Source: Dendrobium chrysotoxum
Taxonomy: Eukaryota > Streptophyta > Magnoliopsida > Asparagales > Orchidaceae
Direction of reading: 5' to 3'
Length of the DNA stretch: 64,000 bases
Assembly: GCA_019925795.1 (NCBI GenBank)
Contig: CM034312.1
Location: forward strand, 21,293,914 to 21,357,913
Part shown: piece by piece, positions 49,107 through 60,959 of the stretch
Numbering within the stretch: the stretch's first letter is position 1
How the letters are laid out: every line of letters starts with the position of its first letter
Position numbers and translations under genes: made by a program
Notes under the pieces: generated by a model
Databases searched by the model: none
Seen by the model: the letters and a program-made list of their open reading frames with translations, nothing else
Told to the model about the DNA's origin: nothing

Positions 49107-49319
49107 GGATATGTTTGAAACACTTTCTCACTGCACCGCTTTTAATACAATAACAAAAATTTCATTTGATTACTATTTTCTAGTTGCTTTCACACAAGTT
49201 TTTTTAGAAAATTTCATTGTGAAAACTGCATTTTTTACAATAAGAGTATTTAAGTTATTTTTTTCACATCAACTTCATAATCAATTTTATAAAATACTAT
49301 AGTGGTCGCAAATAGACTC
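49107..49319. mobile_element. Tourist-like MITE, 213 bp
   Basis: TTA on both sides (49104-49106, 49320-49322). Ends GGATATGTTTGAAACAC and GGTCGCAAATAGACTC are imperfectly inverted. Confidence 0.55.
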
Positions 49320-49418
49320 TTAATTTCACTAGCTTTGAATAATCTACCATTGATGTCACATATGAACAAAAATCAAGAATATAATGACTAAATTTAATTA
49401 TAATATAATCTTTAATTT

Positions 49419-49422
<4 letters not shown>

Positions 49423-49458
<36 letters not shown>
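49423..49458. repeat. (TA)n microsatellite
   Basis: Uninterrupted TA units about 340 bp upstream of the GH28 gene. Confidence 0.95.
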
Positions 49459-49463
<5 letters not shown>

Positions 49464-49736
49464 ATTTTTATATAGAAATAAATAATATTCAATTTGAAAA
49501 TTCTATTACATATTTATTTACAATTAATGAGTTTTGTTGTTATAATATTTGAATGAAGTAGTATAATTTAATTTTTAATTTGATAAATTAAATAAATTAA
49601 AAATATAGTTAAATTAGTATTTTAATAAAATAAAAAATTAATTTGATTCACAATAACAATAATAAAAATTTTCGAAATTAGGTGTCCAAATCAATTTCAT
49701 AATTTGCGGTGACATAGATGCATTTTCCAGTATTAC

Positions 49737-49758
49737 CTTCGCCTTCGCCTTCGCCTTC
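49737..49758 (+). repeat. TTCGCC hexanucleotide repeat upstream of the GH28 gene
   Basis: Almost four tandem copies of TTCGCC end 37 bp before the GH28 start codon. They probably lie in the promoter or 5' leader. No convincing TATA box was seen beside them. Confidence 0.7.
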
Positions 49759-49795
49759 TTAAAATAAGAGCGCCCAATCAACCGAAAAAGAAGAC

Positions 49796-52509
49796 ATGGA
49801 CGTCGCGGAGAAACCGTGGCTTCGTAGTCGCGCATGGTGGTGGGCCCGCCTCAAGCGACCTTCGTTGGCCGCAAGCCTCCTAGCTGCCGCTTCAATCGTC
49901 TTCCTCTCCCTCCTCCAGCGTACCTCCACTCCCGCCGGCGCTCCCTACTCTCGACCGACGACCACGGTCGTCGCCTCCAGTGCCAGCCTTCCGGCCCATC
50001 GGAGCTGCGCTGGATTCTACGACGCAGGGCCACCGAGGAAGGCAGTTTTCTCGATAAAGGAATTCGGCGGGATCGGTGACGGCCGAACGTCGAATACGGC
50101 GGCGTTCCGGCAGGCGGTGGAGCGGTGCAGGGAGTTTGGGGACAAGGGTGGGGCCCAGCTAAACGTGCCGCCTGGCAGATGGCTCACGGGAAGCTTTAAT
50201 TTGTCAAGCAATTTCACGCTTTTCTTGGATGATGGGGCCGTAATCTTGGGATCAGAGGTGGGGTTCGTTTTTTGTTTTTTGCTTTTTTCTTTTTACTGAT
50301 GAATATCCGTTTCAATATTTTAAAGCAAAGGATTGATGATTTTGGGGTAAATAAAGCGTTCTTTTGGATGTTAGGTTTGATTCTGTGGAGGTTGTTAAAT
50401 CGTTCTTTTAACTAATGATTGGTTGCATGGTTGATTGAACTTGGTGTTTTTTAGGTGGTATTGTTAAGAAATATTCATTTTCATTGAAGGAATTGAGGTG
50501 TTTTTAGCAAGAGGGGCCGGGTTTTGCTGTTTGTTTCGCTGGTAGATCGACGTGTTTGTTTTCGTGAGTGTTTCCCTAATTATTTTTCTTCTGAAATTGA
50601 AGGCGTTCACACTTATTATGACCTTGGTTTCTGATATTGCTAAGTTTTCTTCCTGACGGCCGGTATGGTTTACTGAAATTGAATCTGGTTCGCATGATAA
50701 GAGAGGTTTCGTTTATACTTATTGTGATTGCAGCTAGTTGAACGTAACGGTGCGCTTCAATTGTCTTCCCTTCACGCGATTCAAGTTTGTCTTTTAATAC
50801 AGAAATATAATTCTCAGCCTGGTTTCTAATGTAGCTATTGTAGGTGGTCTCGAGTTTTTTTTATAATTTTTTTTATATGGCATACAAGTAGTTCCTGTGA
50901 AATGATGGTGATTAATTTTTAGAATTTTTTTTTCTCTTTACTTTTGAGTGCTATGTTAAGGTTTTGTGCTTTCTAACGCATTCCTTCAACTTAAAAGAAA
51001 ATTTTTGTTATTTTCTTAGCATTTAATATGTCTAAGAAATACACACAGCATAGCATTGTTTTTCATCATGATCTTAGTAAATCAAAATTTTCTTGGCTGA
51101 TGGTTGTTTTATTGCAACATCCAAGGATCCTAAGGAGTGGCCACTGATAGAGCCTTTGCCTTCATATGGGCGTGGAAGGGAGAGACCGGGTGGAAGACAT
51201 ATTAGCCTCATCCATGGCAATGGCCTCCATGATGTAGTTTTAACAGGTCTCTTCATTCTTCAAATTATCTCATATTTTGAAATTTTAAAGTTTTTTTTTT
51301 TGTCTCTTGCATATTATGATGTTTTTGGTCTGGACTGTTTCAATGCTTCTTTAATCACATTGTGATGGGTGGGCCTGGGCTTTATTTAATTAGTAGATTT
51401 CACAAACTATTTAAGTGCTCATCTTTAGAAAGTAATAATTTCATTTTTCATTCATTTTGTCAAAGAGATCATTAGACGGAGTTTTGAGTCAATGTTGCTT
51501 TTTAAGTACACCAACGAAATACTTTCTTTCTTGGGCGCTTAAGAAACGTCGTGAAAAATATCTTCTATATCTTTTAGCTTACAGCACATGTTGGATTGAT
51601 GTAATCGGTGGCCTCTTGTGAACTATGTATTTTTTTGTTCTTTCTCAATCTTTTTAGGCTTCATTTGAGACGGCTTTTTTATTGCATTTTACCGCAATTT
51701 TTAAGTACAAAAATTTTAATTTTTGTATTAAAAGTTGCTTTAAGAAGCAGTAAAAAAAGTCGTCCCAAACGAATCCTTAGTGATTGCTGATCAGCTTTTT
51801 CCATATGATACAAGCATGTGAATACGATAAGATGAGACAAAGAAAGCTTTGTTAGTCAGGTTTAACAACAAGGGATAGGATAGGTATCTCGACAAAAGAT
51901 AATTAAACAATAGGGGACGTTGCAAGTTCAGAATTTGAGTACCTGGAACATTGCACTATTCTTTTATTAATATTTTTTTTTTGGGGATGGCTGCGTGCAT
52001 GAAAGATTCAAAGTTTTTCGACATAAGCAGCTTTGTATTTTGTATGGCCTTTTCGTTAATAAACAAGAAACTTGTATTCATAACCAGAACCATTGAAAGC
52101 ATTGGCTCATCAAAACAAATTGTTCAACCACCAGAGTATGTCTCCATACAAATTTTTATCCTATTAGTTTAATTATTTTTGTTAAATAACAATGGAAATC
52201 CTGAATACTCTTAGTCGGTTTGGTTAAGATAGATAGAATACGTATGTTAGCCAAATATTATATTCTCACTCTGAAGAGATTCGAGAACGTTGTGAATGGA
52301 GTTGCCTGAAGATAAATTATATTGGGTTAACAGAGCAATTATATTAGTTAACGAATATATTAACCTCATCTTGTATTGTATATGATCAGTGGATGTTGTT
52401 TGGCTGAGAACTTTTTTCTCTTTAGATTATTATCACATTTTGGACCATTCATGGGGAGAGAGAGTCTTGTCTTGGTGTTGAATGAAAATATCACACACAC
52501 GCACGCGCG

Positions 52510-52592
<83 letters not shown>

Positions 52593-54850
52593 CAAGAAGC
52601 TTACATAAGGTTACTTATGTGGAAAACCTATGAAGGGAAAAAATTGCAGAGCTTAATCCAGTTGAAATGATTATACTAGTGAGTCATATATTATAAAGGA
52701 TGCACTTTTTTGTAACTATAGGAGATATTAACATAATGTAGTGGACATGAATTGTAGAAGATGATTTTACATGATGGAAGTAGATGGAGCCTTGAAATGT
52801 TTGAGTTGTTATTAACATACGCTCATTGGTATGTCGGGTCATTCTCCTTATAAGATGGGAGATGGCGACTATGAAGACGGGCATCAACTTTGGAAGCGAC
52901 GAAAGATGTCGGTGTTGGTTTTGAGGAGCATCGAGGTTGTTGATGATAGAAAAGCTAACCTTATTCGTGACAACGAGCATCAAACTAGGTGGTGATGGTA
53001 GGCGTCAACATTCGTGTTGATTATGAGTGTTAGGCAAGTGTCAATGGTACGTGGTCGAAGACAGACTTTGGCCTTGGTGTCGACGGAGAGCATTGTTCTT
53101 ATTGGTGACGATGGTCGAGTATTGGCATTGGTAGTAATGGAAGATCTAAATCTTGATGACCATATTGGCATTTGTCGTCAATCGACCACCTTTTGCTTGC
53201 CAGGGATAGTGATTTGTAGGAGCTCATATGCTTTGCCGATATGCCGCCCTTGCTTGTAGGTAATATGCAACATGCATTGTAATTCGTTGCATTTGTTGTC
53301 TATCAGATTTCTTCATATGTATGGAACTTACACATTTGCTGGATATTTAATTGACTTTGACTGTGAAGGCGCTGCATGTTCATCACCTCCTGTTACAACT
53401 GTTTGTAGGTAATTTGTATGTGTTGCTCGTCATCCGCCTTTGTTTATAGTGAATCAGTGTATTTGCCTAATGATTACTTATTATTGGTTGCAAGGATGAT
53501 CCAATATCCACTGCACGTTGTTCATCATTACCTGCAGGTGGATTGTTGTATGCATGATAATCTTTCTACAACCACTTGTGGGCGAGCTGTAGTCTCTTCT
53601 GACATCTATAACCCTTCATCAATGTCTACAGATGGGTGTCTTGGTGTTGACCGTAAAGCATTGTCACCTTTATTGTGCATCCTTCACACTTTACTCATGA
53701 GTATATTGCCACACAACTCTTGCTGCCATTCGTGAGTATTTCGTCATGTGCATTGTTGTTTGATATGCTTGCTTGCAAAGTTAATATGAATGTCACACAT
53801 CAATCATCGTTGTTCATGTATGATCTACAACGTTTGTTAGAATGCTTTTGTGCATTCTTTTGCAACCCCTTTATGCATGCATGTAGGAGCTGCTATTATG
53901 AGCATGCGATTAATCAAACATTGTGCCATTGGTAAGCCATCAAGTTCATTGTATGTTTACTATTGCCATTCATAAATCTATCACATGTATTGTACGTCAC
54001 TCGTCGTCTATTGGTGCTTGCACCCTAACTGATGTAGTCACCATATTCATTGAAAATTTATGTTGTTGTTTATGAACAAGTCAACAATTCATATATATTG
54101 AAATTTTAAGATAAGTTCTTCATTCCTTAATTGATTTTCATTTGAATAATTAAGGCCATTAATTTGCATATGCGATTTAATGTGAATATGCATTTATTAA
54201 ATCAAAGTTCGGTTCCCTGTGGCCTTGTTCATTTAAATTTCTTATGTCGTCGTCTGAGCTATGTCTCCTGTTCACATTGTTCAAGAAAGGTCCCCTGCTA
54301 TTCAATTTTAGGTCCCCTGTTCACTGAAAAATCAGGAAGTAGCCCAACGTCTCTCCTATTCGGGGAAAATTTCAGGAGTCATAGGCTATCCACCATGTCA
54401 AGAAAGATGCGCACAGTCGGTGTCGGGTGACATTGCGGCCGTAGTCTTCAATCCCACCACGCTAAAGAAAGGCTGCACGGGTCTTTAGGGGTACTTGTTT
54501 GAATATGCATATTTCTTTTCTTGCAGGCACTGAGGCATGTACGAGTACTTAAATTTTTACCCCGGCACATTAAGAAAAGTGTGCACTAGGCTTGCCCGCC
54601 TCGCCGCAAGCACCGCACCGGATTCCCTCCCACCATGCTAAGAAAAGCATGCATAGAGGGTCCCCTGACGCGCCGCAAACGCCGAAAATGGGACTTTGGA
54701 GGTTTCAAGTTGAGGGATTGTACCTTGGTGTGTGACGGTTGATGGTGACGACGAGAATCACAAAATATAGAAAATTATTTTTCTTTACTCTTTTTTTTAA
54801 TCTCCCATCTCTTCTTCTCCTCTCTCTTTTTTGTGTCCTTTCTCTCTCTT

Positions 54851-54884
<34 letters not shown>

Positions 54885-57800
54885 TAATGGTAGAGAGGAT
54901 AGTAGGCTTAAGTGGCTGTTAGAGATTGATTTGGACAATAGCTTGTGAGGGTGTTGGTTTAGGTGAGTTTGATTTGGAGGTTGGATATAAGAGAGAAAAT
55001 AAGTTGTGTTCTATTGTGTGAGATGAGATTATGAGAGCCGTGAGTTGTCTGTATTGGGAGGAAGAAGTGTAGATACAGGCGATGTGAAGTGTAGTTGAGT
55101 TGGATTTGCGGCTGATTGAAGTGCAAGAGCTCGGCTTGGGTTTATCTGGGAGATTCCACGGGTAGAGGTGAGCTGTATGCGACAAGGGAAAGGAAGAGGG
55201 TTGTGGGTTTGAATGGCGATTCGGCTGAGGAGGCTCGATCGAGCGGCTGGAGCTGTTGGCTTGCAGGGTCAGCCGGTAGATGACCTGCAACAGGTAGTGG
55301 GATTGGGCAAAGGACTAGATCAGGAGGGCTTGTTCTGTATCGACCTAGAGTAGGGATCGGTCGCAGGAGGTGCTGGGGCTTCGGCTTGAGGTTTGCGGCA
55401 TAGAGAAGATCGGGTGGCTAGCAGCGTCGGCTAGGTCGCGAGTTGCAATTGACTTGGGCTTCTGATCTGGTTGGAGGATCGAAGCAGGGAGTCTCAGTGT
55501 CAGCATGGATTTTTTAAGTCTTTTGAGAGGTGCGATGGCTTCAGCAAACGGGCGTATGGAATCGGGTAGATTGAGGTCGGCTAGGGCAGGTGTAATCGCG
55601 GCTTTTGCTTGCGTGAAGTAAGGTTGCTGCTTGTAGTGGCGGGATTGGAGTCTGGATACGGGGGGAAGAAGAGGTTTCGTGCGAGGAAGTGGAGTTCGAA
55701 GAAAGCGTGAGTTGGGAATCGGCTGGAAGGAGTCGTTCATCGTCGTTTTATCAGCGAGGAGGCGGAACGCGATCAAGACAAGCGAATTGCGGAGGCGACG
55801 CAAACGACGCCAGTGCAGAGCAGGTTCGCAGTAGGGGTGTCAATTTTGGGTCACGGGTCGGGTTCGGGTCGAACCCGAAACTGACCCGGCACTATTCGGG
55901 TCAACTCGAACCTGACCCATTTTTGCAAACGGGTCGGTTTTTTCGACCTGAACCCGACTCGCTTCGGGTCCGGGTCAACACGACACGACACGAATGACCT
56001 GGAGCTGACTAAAAAATGCTAGTTTTTGGGTCAAAAAACGGGCCAATCTCCGCTTTTCGGGTCAAAAACGGGTCGAAAACGGCTCAATCTCGGGTTGTCG
56101 GGTCAAAAAAGGGTTTTTCGGGTCAAATTCGGGTCAAAGGGTCAACCCGAACCCGACCCGATTTTTGAAGCGGGTCGAATTGTTGAACCCGAACCCGACC
56201 CGTTTCGTGTTCGGGTTGACCCTAACCTGAAATTTTCGGGTCGGGTTCGAGTCGGGTTTTCGGGTCGTGTCAAATATTGACAGCCCTAGTTCGCAGGATT
56301 TCGGGCAGGATTCGCAGATTTGAGTGGGATTTGAGCAGGTAATTTTTTTTTCTCTTTTTTTCTTGGTTCTCAAGTGGAGGTCAACAAACGAACAACGAAT
56401 AACTGACGGTTCCAAAATCTTCACTTGTACCGATATGTTTCAATTTCTTAAGGATTTGTACTAATGCCCAAAAATTACGAAATAAATCTTGTAATTAAAA
56501 TACTATGAAATGCTATGGCAAAGACGATTTGTGATTTGAACTTATATGACTCATAAAAAAATTTATTTAACTGGATTAAAATCTAGATTATTACATGACA
56601 GTGTTAAGCCTATTAGTGGCAATGGGCATCATCCTTGCCAGAAAAGATGGATGTTGAAGTTGATGTTCACAATGGCTAGCATCGACATTTTTTTATTGCT
56701 AGTTTTGACATTTGTGCTAACAACAGGCATCAACCTTGGTGTCTATGGAGGGCTTCTGCTGTGGTGTCGACGACGGGCTTCGTCTCGGTGTATATGGTGG
56801 GAAGAGATCTTTCTATCCTCTCAAATCCTTCTTGGGGTCTCATCCCAATCTCCTCAAATGAGTGGAAGTAGGACTTATTTATAGATTTCTAAGGAAGAAA
56901 ATTCTTTCATTTTGACTAGAAATCATAGTCAACTTGTCCGTATTGATTCCACTTGATCATATATTTTTTTGTAAATATCTTAATGCCGCAATGATGTCGA
57001 AATTGAGCGATTTTTTGCTTGTTAAATTCTTCTTGTTGGGCTGCTCGTTTTGACTATAAGTGTGCAAGAATCATATGATATTTGGTCCTTCAAATGATAT
57101 CTGAAGTTTTCAAATATACTTTCATGTGTTTAATTTATGTTCATTTGTACTCGAATCAAGGTGTTCTTAGTACTATTCGATTTGTCTCATTGAAGCATTC
57201 ATTTTGACTTTAAGTATGATGAAATAGAGTTTAAATGGCCTTGGAGTTGATTTAGAAAATTTCTAGTTCATATGGCACTTTGGGGTTTAAAAACTATGTC
57301 AAGATCAGTGCTCTATCATATCAAGGATGTATCAATTATTGCCTAGGCCCTTAGTCTCTGACTTGCTTTAGATAAATTAGTTAATTCATGGGAAGGCTCA
57401 AGTTGTTTCGCTTCTAATACGCATATCTAGTTTGAATTAATACATCTGGATACAAGCCACCACATAAATGCCATTTGATGTTTAATTGTCCATATATTGT
57501 TAGAACCAAAGTGAAAACTTGGGAGCTTCTGTTTTAAATTCGCTGTTAGCAGGCACAGAGAACATTGTTTGTCCTTCAAATAGTTTAGTATTTCATTTGA
57601 TCAATTACGAAAATTGTTTATTTGTATTAAAATTCAACAATATTTTATTAGTATCATAGCATTCTGCAGCCTTTGAGCATTAGAAAAATTCTCGTGAATG
57701 GTAATTGTTTACAGGACATAATGGTAGTATTGATGGTCAAGGGAAGATATGGTGGGATCTATGGTGGAACAGAACTTTAGAACACACACGAGGCCACCTT

Positions 57801-59109
57801 GTTGAATTAGTGAACTCGACAAACATTCTAATATCAAATCTTACATTCCTCAATGCTCCATTTTGGACAATCCACCCTGTGTATTGCAGGTCATTTTCTT
57901 GAAGTCTCTTATATCAATGCAGAAATGTTCTTTCTCTCCCACGGAGGCAATATCTGGCTAATTTTCTTTATCCTCTCAGCAACGCGGTGATAAAGAACCT
58001 TACTGTTTTGGCTCCTCTTCACTCTCCCAATACTGATGGAATTGATCCAGGTATGCGGACTTTTCAAGTAAAAACTATCCCCTTAATGTCTGATTTTTCT
58101 CTTTTTCTTTATATTTTTGCCATAGAAAATTCTGTGGAAAGAGCTCCCAGGGAAGCCCATGGATCTCAGCGTTACATCGATTTGCAATATGCAAAATATA
58201 TTGTTGAAGCTCTAGAGAAAATTACTTTGGTCTCACTCGTATACCTTTTTCTTTTTACTTTGCAATTTTTCATAGTACTAACATAACAACTAACATGTTA
58301 AAAATAATTTTTGGTGATGGTGATGTATAATAGAACATTTTAAATACCAATACTTTGCTAGAAGGACTACAAACTAGCTCAATTCCTTCAAATATATGAA
58401 AGCCCGATCATGATAAACCTATCATATTTTGTTTGCTACTTCAACTGGTTGATTTTGTCGGTTGCTATGATTTGCAGACTCAAGCACAAATATTTGCATA
58501 GAAGACTGTTACATTGAGAGTGGCGATGATTTGGTTGCTGTGAAGAGTGGTTGGGATCAATATGGGGTTGCAGTTGCTCGTCCTAGCACGAACATCATCA
58601 TTCAAAGGATTTCAGGAACAACCCCAACTTGCTCAGGCGTAGGAATAGGAAGTGAAATGTCTGGGGGAATATCTAACATTCTAGTTGATGATTTGCATGT
58701 CTGGGACTCTGCTGCCGCAGTGAGAATAAAAACTGACAGAGGTCGAGGAGGATACATCACAAATGTTACGGTAACCAATGTGAAGATGGAGAGAGTTAAG
58801 GTTCCTATAAGATTTAGTCAGGGATCAGATGATCATCCTGATGAGGGCTGGGATCCTAATGCCCTTCCCCGGGTTAATATCATTCATGTCAGTAATGTTA
58901 CCAGCATCGACGCAGAGAAAGCCCCCATTCTTGAAGGCATAGAAGGCGCTAAGTTTGACGGGCTATGTTTGAGAAATATTTACTTGAGTACCATTCACCG
59001 TGAAGCAAAATGGCACTGTGAGCATATCGATGGTGAAGCTTATAATGTGTTCCCACTGCCATGCCCGCAGCTTAGAAGCAATGCAACTTCATCCAAATGC
59101 TTGCACTAA
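49796..59109 (+). CDS. GH28 polygalacturonase-like protein, 5 exons, membrane-anchored
   Basis: Exons: 49796-50257, 51126-51246, 57715-57889, 57980-58050, 58478-59109. They total 1,461 nt (486 aa plus stop), with all joins in frame and GT...AG borders. The family hydrolyses alpha-1,4 galacturonan (pectin) in the cell wall. Residues about 24-42 form one hydrophobic segment after a basic stretch, a type II anchor or uncleaved signal. Conserved blocks: FGGIGDGRTSNTAAF near 90, the start of the beta-helix; DPKEWP at 155; GSIDGQGKIWW near 198; NTDG at 270-273; SGDD at 291-294; GSEMSGG at 334-340; RIK at 359-361. The Asp residues of NTDG and GDD are present. The usual GHG is CSGVG here (328-332), so the catalytic-site His is a Ser. 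From memory, the plant GSEMSGG subclade shares this. Exon 1 is GC-rich; intron 2 is 6,468 bp and full of repeats. Substrate is inferred from family only. Confidence 0.92.
51657..51776. mobile_element. Tourist-like MITE, 120 bp, GH28 intron 2
   Basis: TTA on both sides (51654-51656, 51777-51779); ends GGCTTCATTTGAGACGGC / GTCGTCCCAAACGAATCC. The clearest member of the family. Confidence 0.85.
52492..52591. repeat. Compound (CA)(CG)(TA) microsatellite, GH28 intron 2
   Basis: CA units pass into CG units and then nearly 40 TA units. It alternates purine and pyrimidine throughout, so it is prone to Z-DNA or cruciform structure. Confidence 0.95.
52700..53180. repeat. Simple-sequence-rich TE remnant, GH28 intron 2
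   Basis: GACGGGCATCAACTTTGG and GGTGATGG-like wording is shared with 56630-56790 (CAGGCATCAACCTTGGTG). Class unknown. Confidence 0.3.
53181..54720 (+). repeat. Long repeat, copy A (related to 62.6-64.0 kb)
   Basis: It shares ordered blocks with the right end of the window: CTTGCTTGTAGG motifs, TTGACTGTGAAGGC, AAAGTTCGGTTCCCTGT, and a CTAAGAAAAGCATGCAT motif. That motif recurs here near 54393, 54455, 54570 and 54637. Probably part of an LTR retroelement; no coding domain seen. Confidence 0.5.
54853..54889. repeat. (ATA)n microsatellite
   Basis: About 11 ATA/ATAATAAC units in GH28 intron 2. Confidence 0.9.
55330..56596 (-). mobile_element. LTR retroelement remnant carrying a hAT MITE, GH28 intron 2
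   Basis: The right part (56430-56596) matches the LTR at 17.69-17.87 kb and ends ATTATTACATGACA. The left part resembles 5.35-5.80 kb. Open frames here are low-complexity translations without a domain. A 457-bp MITE lies inside. Confidence 0.45.
55832..56288. mobile_element. hAT-like MITE, 457 bp, GGGTCGGGTTCGGGT-rich
   Basis: An 8-bp duplication GTTCGCAG flanks it (55824-55831, 56289-56296). Ends TAGGGGTGTCAAT and ATTGACAGCCCTA are inverted. The body is packed with CGGGTCGGGTTCGG and CGAACCCGACCCG motifs. No transposase. Confidence 0.85.
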
Positions 59110-59554
59110 AATCTTAAATTCATTCTGTATATTCTTTTGTATGTTCTCCTACTTCAATATAGAAAAAGTTACTGTAGGCGTAGTATTTATCATGTATGCA
59201 AAAGCTAAATTAGTCAGCAGATTGGTGGTTGGCGTTCATATATTTCAAAGGTTTATACTGAAAAAGGATACCAGATTTTGACTGATACATTGATTCTTAT
59301 TTCAAAATACATTGTAGATATGCCTTTATCGTATCACAATTTCTTATTACAGTGTATCTCTATTCCCTATTGGCGCTCCTCAATTACCTTATTGTATTTT
59401 CTCTATATTTTTCCCTGCTCTCTGTTCGCTGTCATCTTATCTGTCGTTCATGTCTAACATGCAAGTTGAGGGATTCATCTGCTCAGTAATGCATACATTT
59501 CTGATATGATACTGATAGTTAATTGAACGTGATGAATATTTTCTTTTCTTGTAC

Positions 59555-59690
59555 TGGATTTTGCAGCTTTTGCCCTATGGGCACCTCCATACTCACTACA
59601 AGAGACACCATTTCTCTTTAAATAGAAGTGAAGATGCTTTTTGGGATCCCAGCATAATAGCAGTGGGCATTCTTGGTCATCATCCAGGTA
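59555..59690 (+). other. Exon-like block downstream of the GH28 gene
   Basis: An open stretch bounded by TTTTGCAG at 59559-59566 and CCAG|GTATGTG near 59689, reading LLPYGHLHTHYKRHHFSLN and SEDAFWDPSIIAVGILGHH. Good splice-like borders suggest an exon of another transcript or a 3'-UTR exon. I do not recognise the product. Confidence 0.3.
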
Positions 59691-60659
59691 TGTGTTTGGA
59701 CTTTGGATTGATCATTCCCAAGATATTATTCTATTATTGACCAAATATTGGTCTTCAAAACAACATTAACTGTTGAATTGGCTGACTAGTTAGTCTTTGT
59801 TGATCAATGCTTACCAGTTAATACTAAAATGCATTGGCCAAGAATGCAGCATGTGCTCACCAATACATCAATGCTAAAGAAAGCATTTGTTGGCCATGTA
59901 TTTGTTGATAACTAGACTTAGCGGGTTAGCATTTAAATAAATTGAAATTGACTTGACAAAGAAAATTGCAAGAATATATTTAATTGGCTTGTCTGAGATA
60001 TCATATTAGTAGGGCGAGTTGGTAGATAACCACTTATTTCAGCGGCGACATGAATAGTGATGGTGGCTATGCAACGTAAAAGGCTATGTACGTGATGTCT
60101 GGAAATAACTCATTGTGTTTAGTATTTGGAGAGGATATTTCCGGGATAAAAAAAGGGAAAATAATTATATTAAAATATTATCTTAAGGTTTTAAACGTCC
60201 CTAATTGCAATAATAGAAGATTAAATACAAAATCATTATACCCTTATAAAAAAGGGTAACCATAAATAACTATTTACGCATTTTGGTGCTGTTATTTCAT
60301 GTTCTTATATTATCTAGAAATTCGTCATATTGTCCAAATCAAGTTGTGTTCTTTTTCCTTAGAATTTAGTAGAAATTATTAATGAATTTTATATTCTGAT
60401 AAATATATTATTTTAACCAACCCATTCACTTTAATCATCTCATTAAAATATAACCTAGCAGCATGACATGCATCAACATTTTTATGACATAGCATGAAAT
60501 TAGTCATTTTTAAAAGCAATTTACATTCAACTTGTCTTAATGTTTGTAGTAAACCAGAAACAAATCTATACTAACAATATCAAATGATTTATATGGAATT
60601 GACAAAGCTTTATATGACATTGTGTTATATTCCTAATGGACCGGTCGATTGGATTGGAT

Positions 60660-60915
60660 AGGAAATTTTCTAATCAAGAGGGAGTTGTTTAGGAAGGTTC
60701 TGAATCAAAAGGAATTAATTAGGAGATGTTTCTAATTGAAGAGAGCATATTTGGGGGCTCATTTAGAGGGGGTTAATTAGAAAATATTTTCTAATTAAAG
60801 AGGGCAAATTTGGGTGCTAATTTGGAGGGGATTAATTATGAAATATTTCTTAATTAAATAGGGCAGATTTAGGGGCTGATTTGAGTACTGATTTGGGGAG
60901 GGAAATAATTAAGGA
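60660..60915 (+). repeat. Degenerate tandem repeat, about 60-bp units
   Basis: Three to four units carrying TTCTAATTAAAGAGGGC, ATTTGGGGGCT and GGAGGGGATTAATT-like wording. They lie upstream of TTTAAATAG (about 60970), so they look like U3 promoter repeats of the LTR that follows. Confidence 0.6.
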
Positions 60916-60959
60916 AAGAGGAGGGAATTGGGGAAGGGCTGTTTGGGTAATTGTTGTTT

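Noticed and set aside
52376..52670. ORFs with long Tyr-Ile repeats
   Set aside because: Pure translation of the (TA)n microsatellite.
55345..56424. Several 80-150-codon ORFs on both strands
   Set aside because: They translate LTR remnant and hAT MITE repeats (GGGTCGGGTTCGG) and have no recognisable domain.
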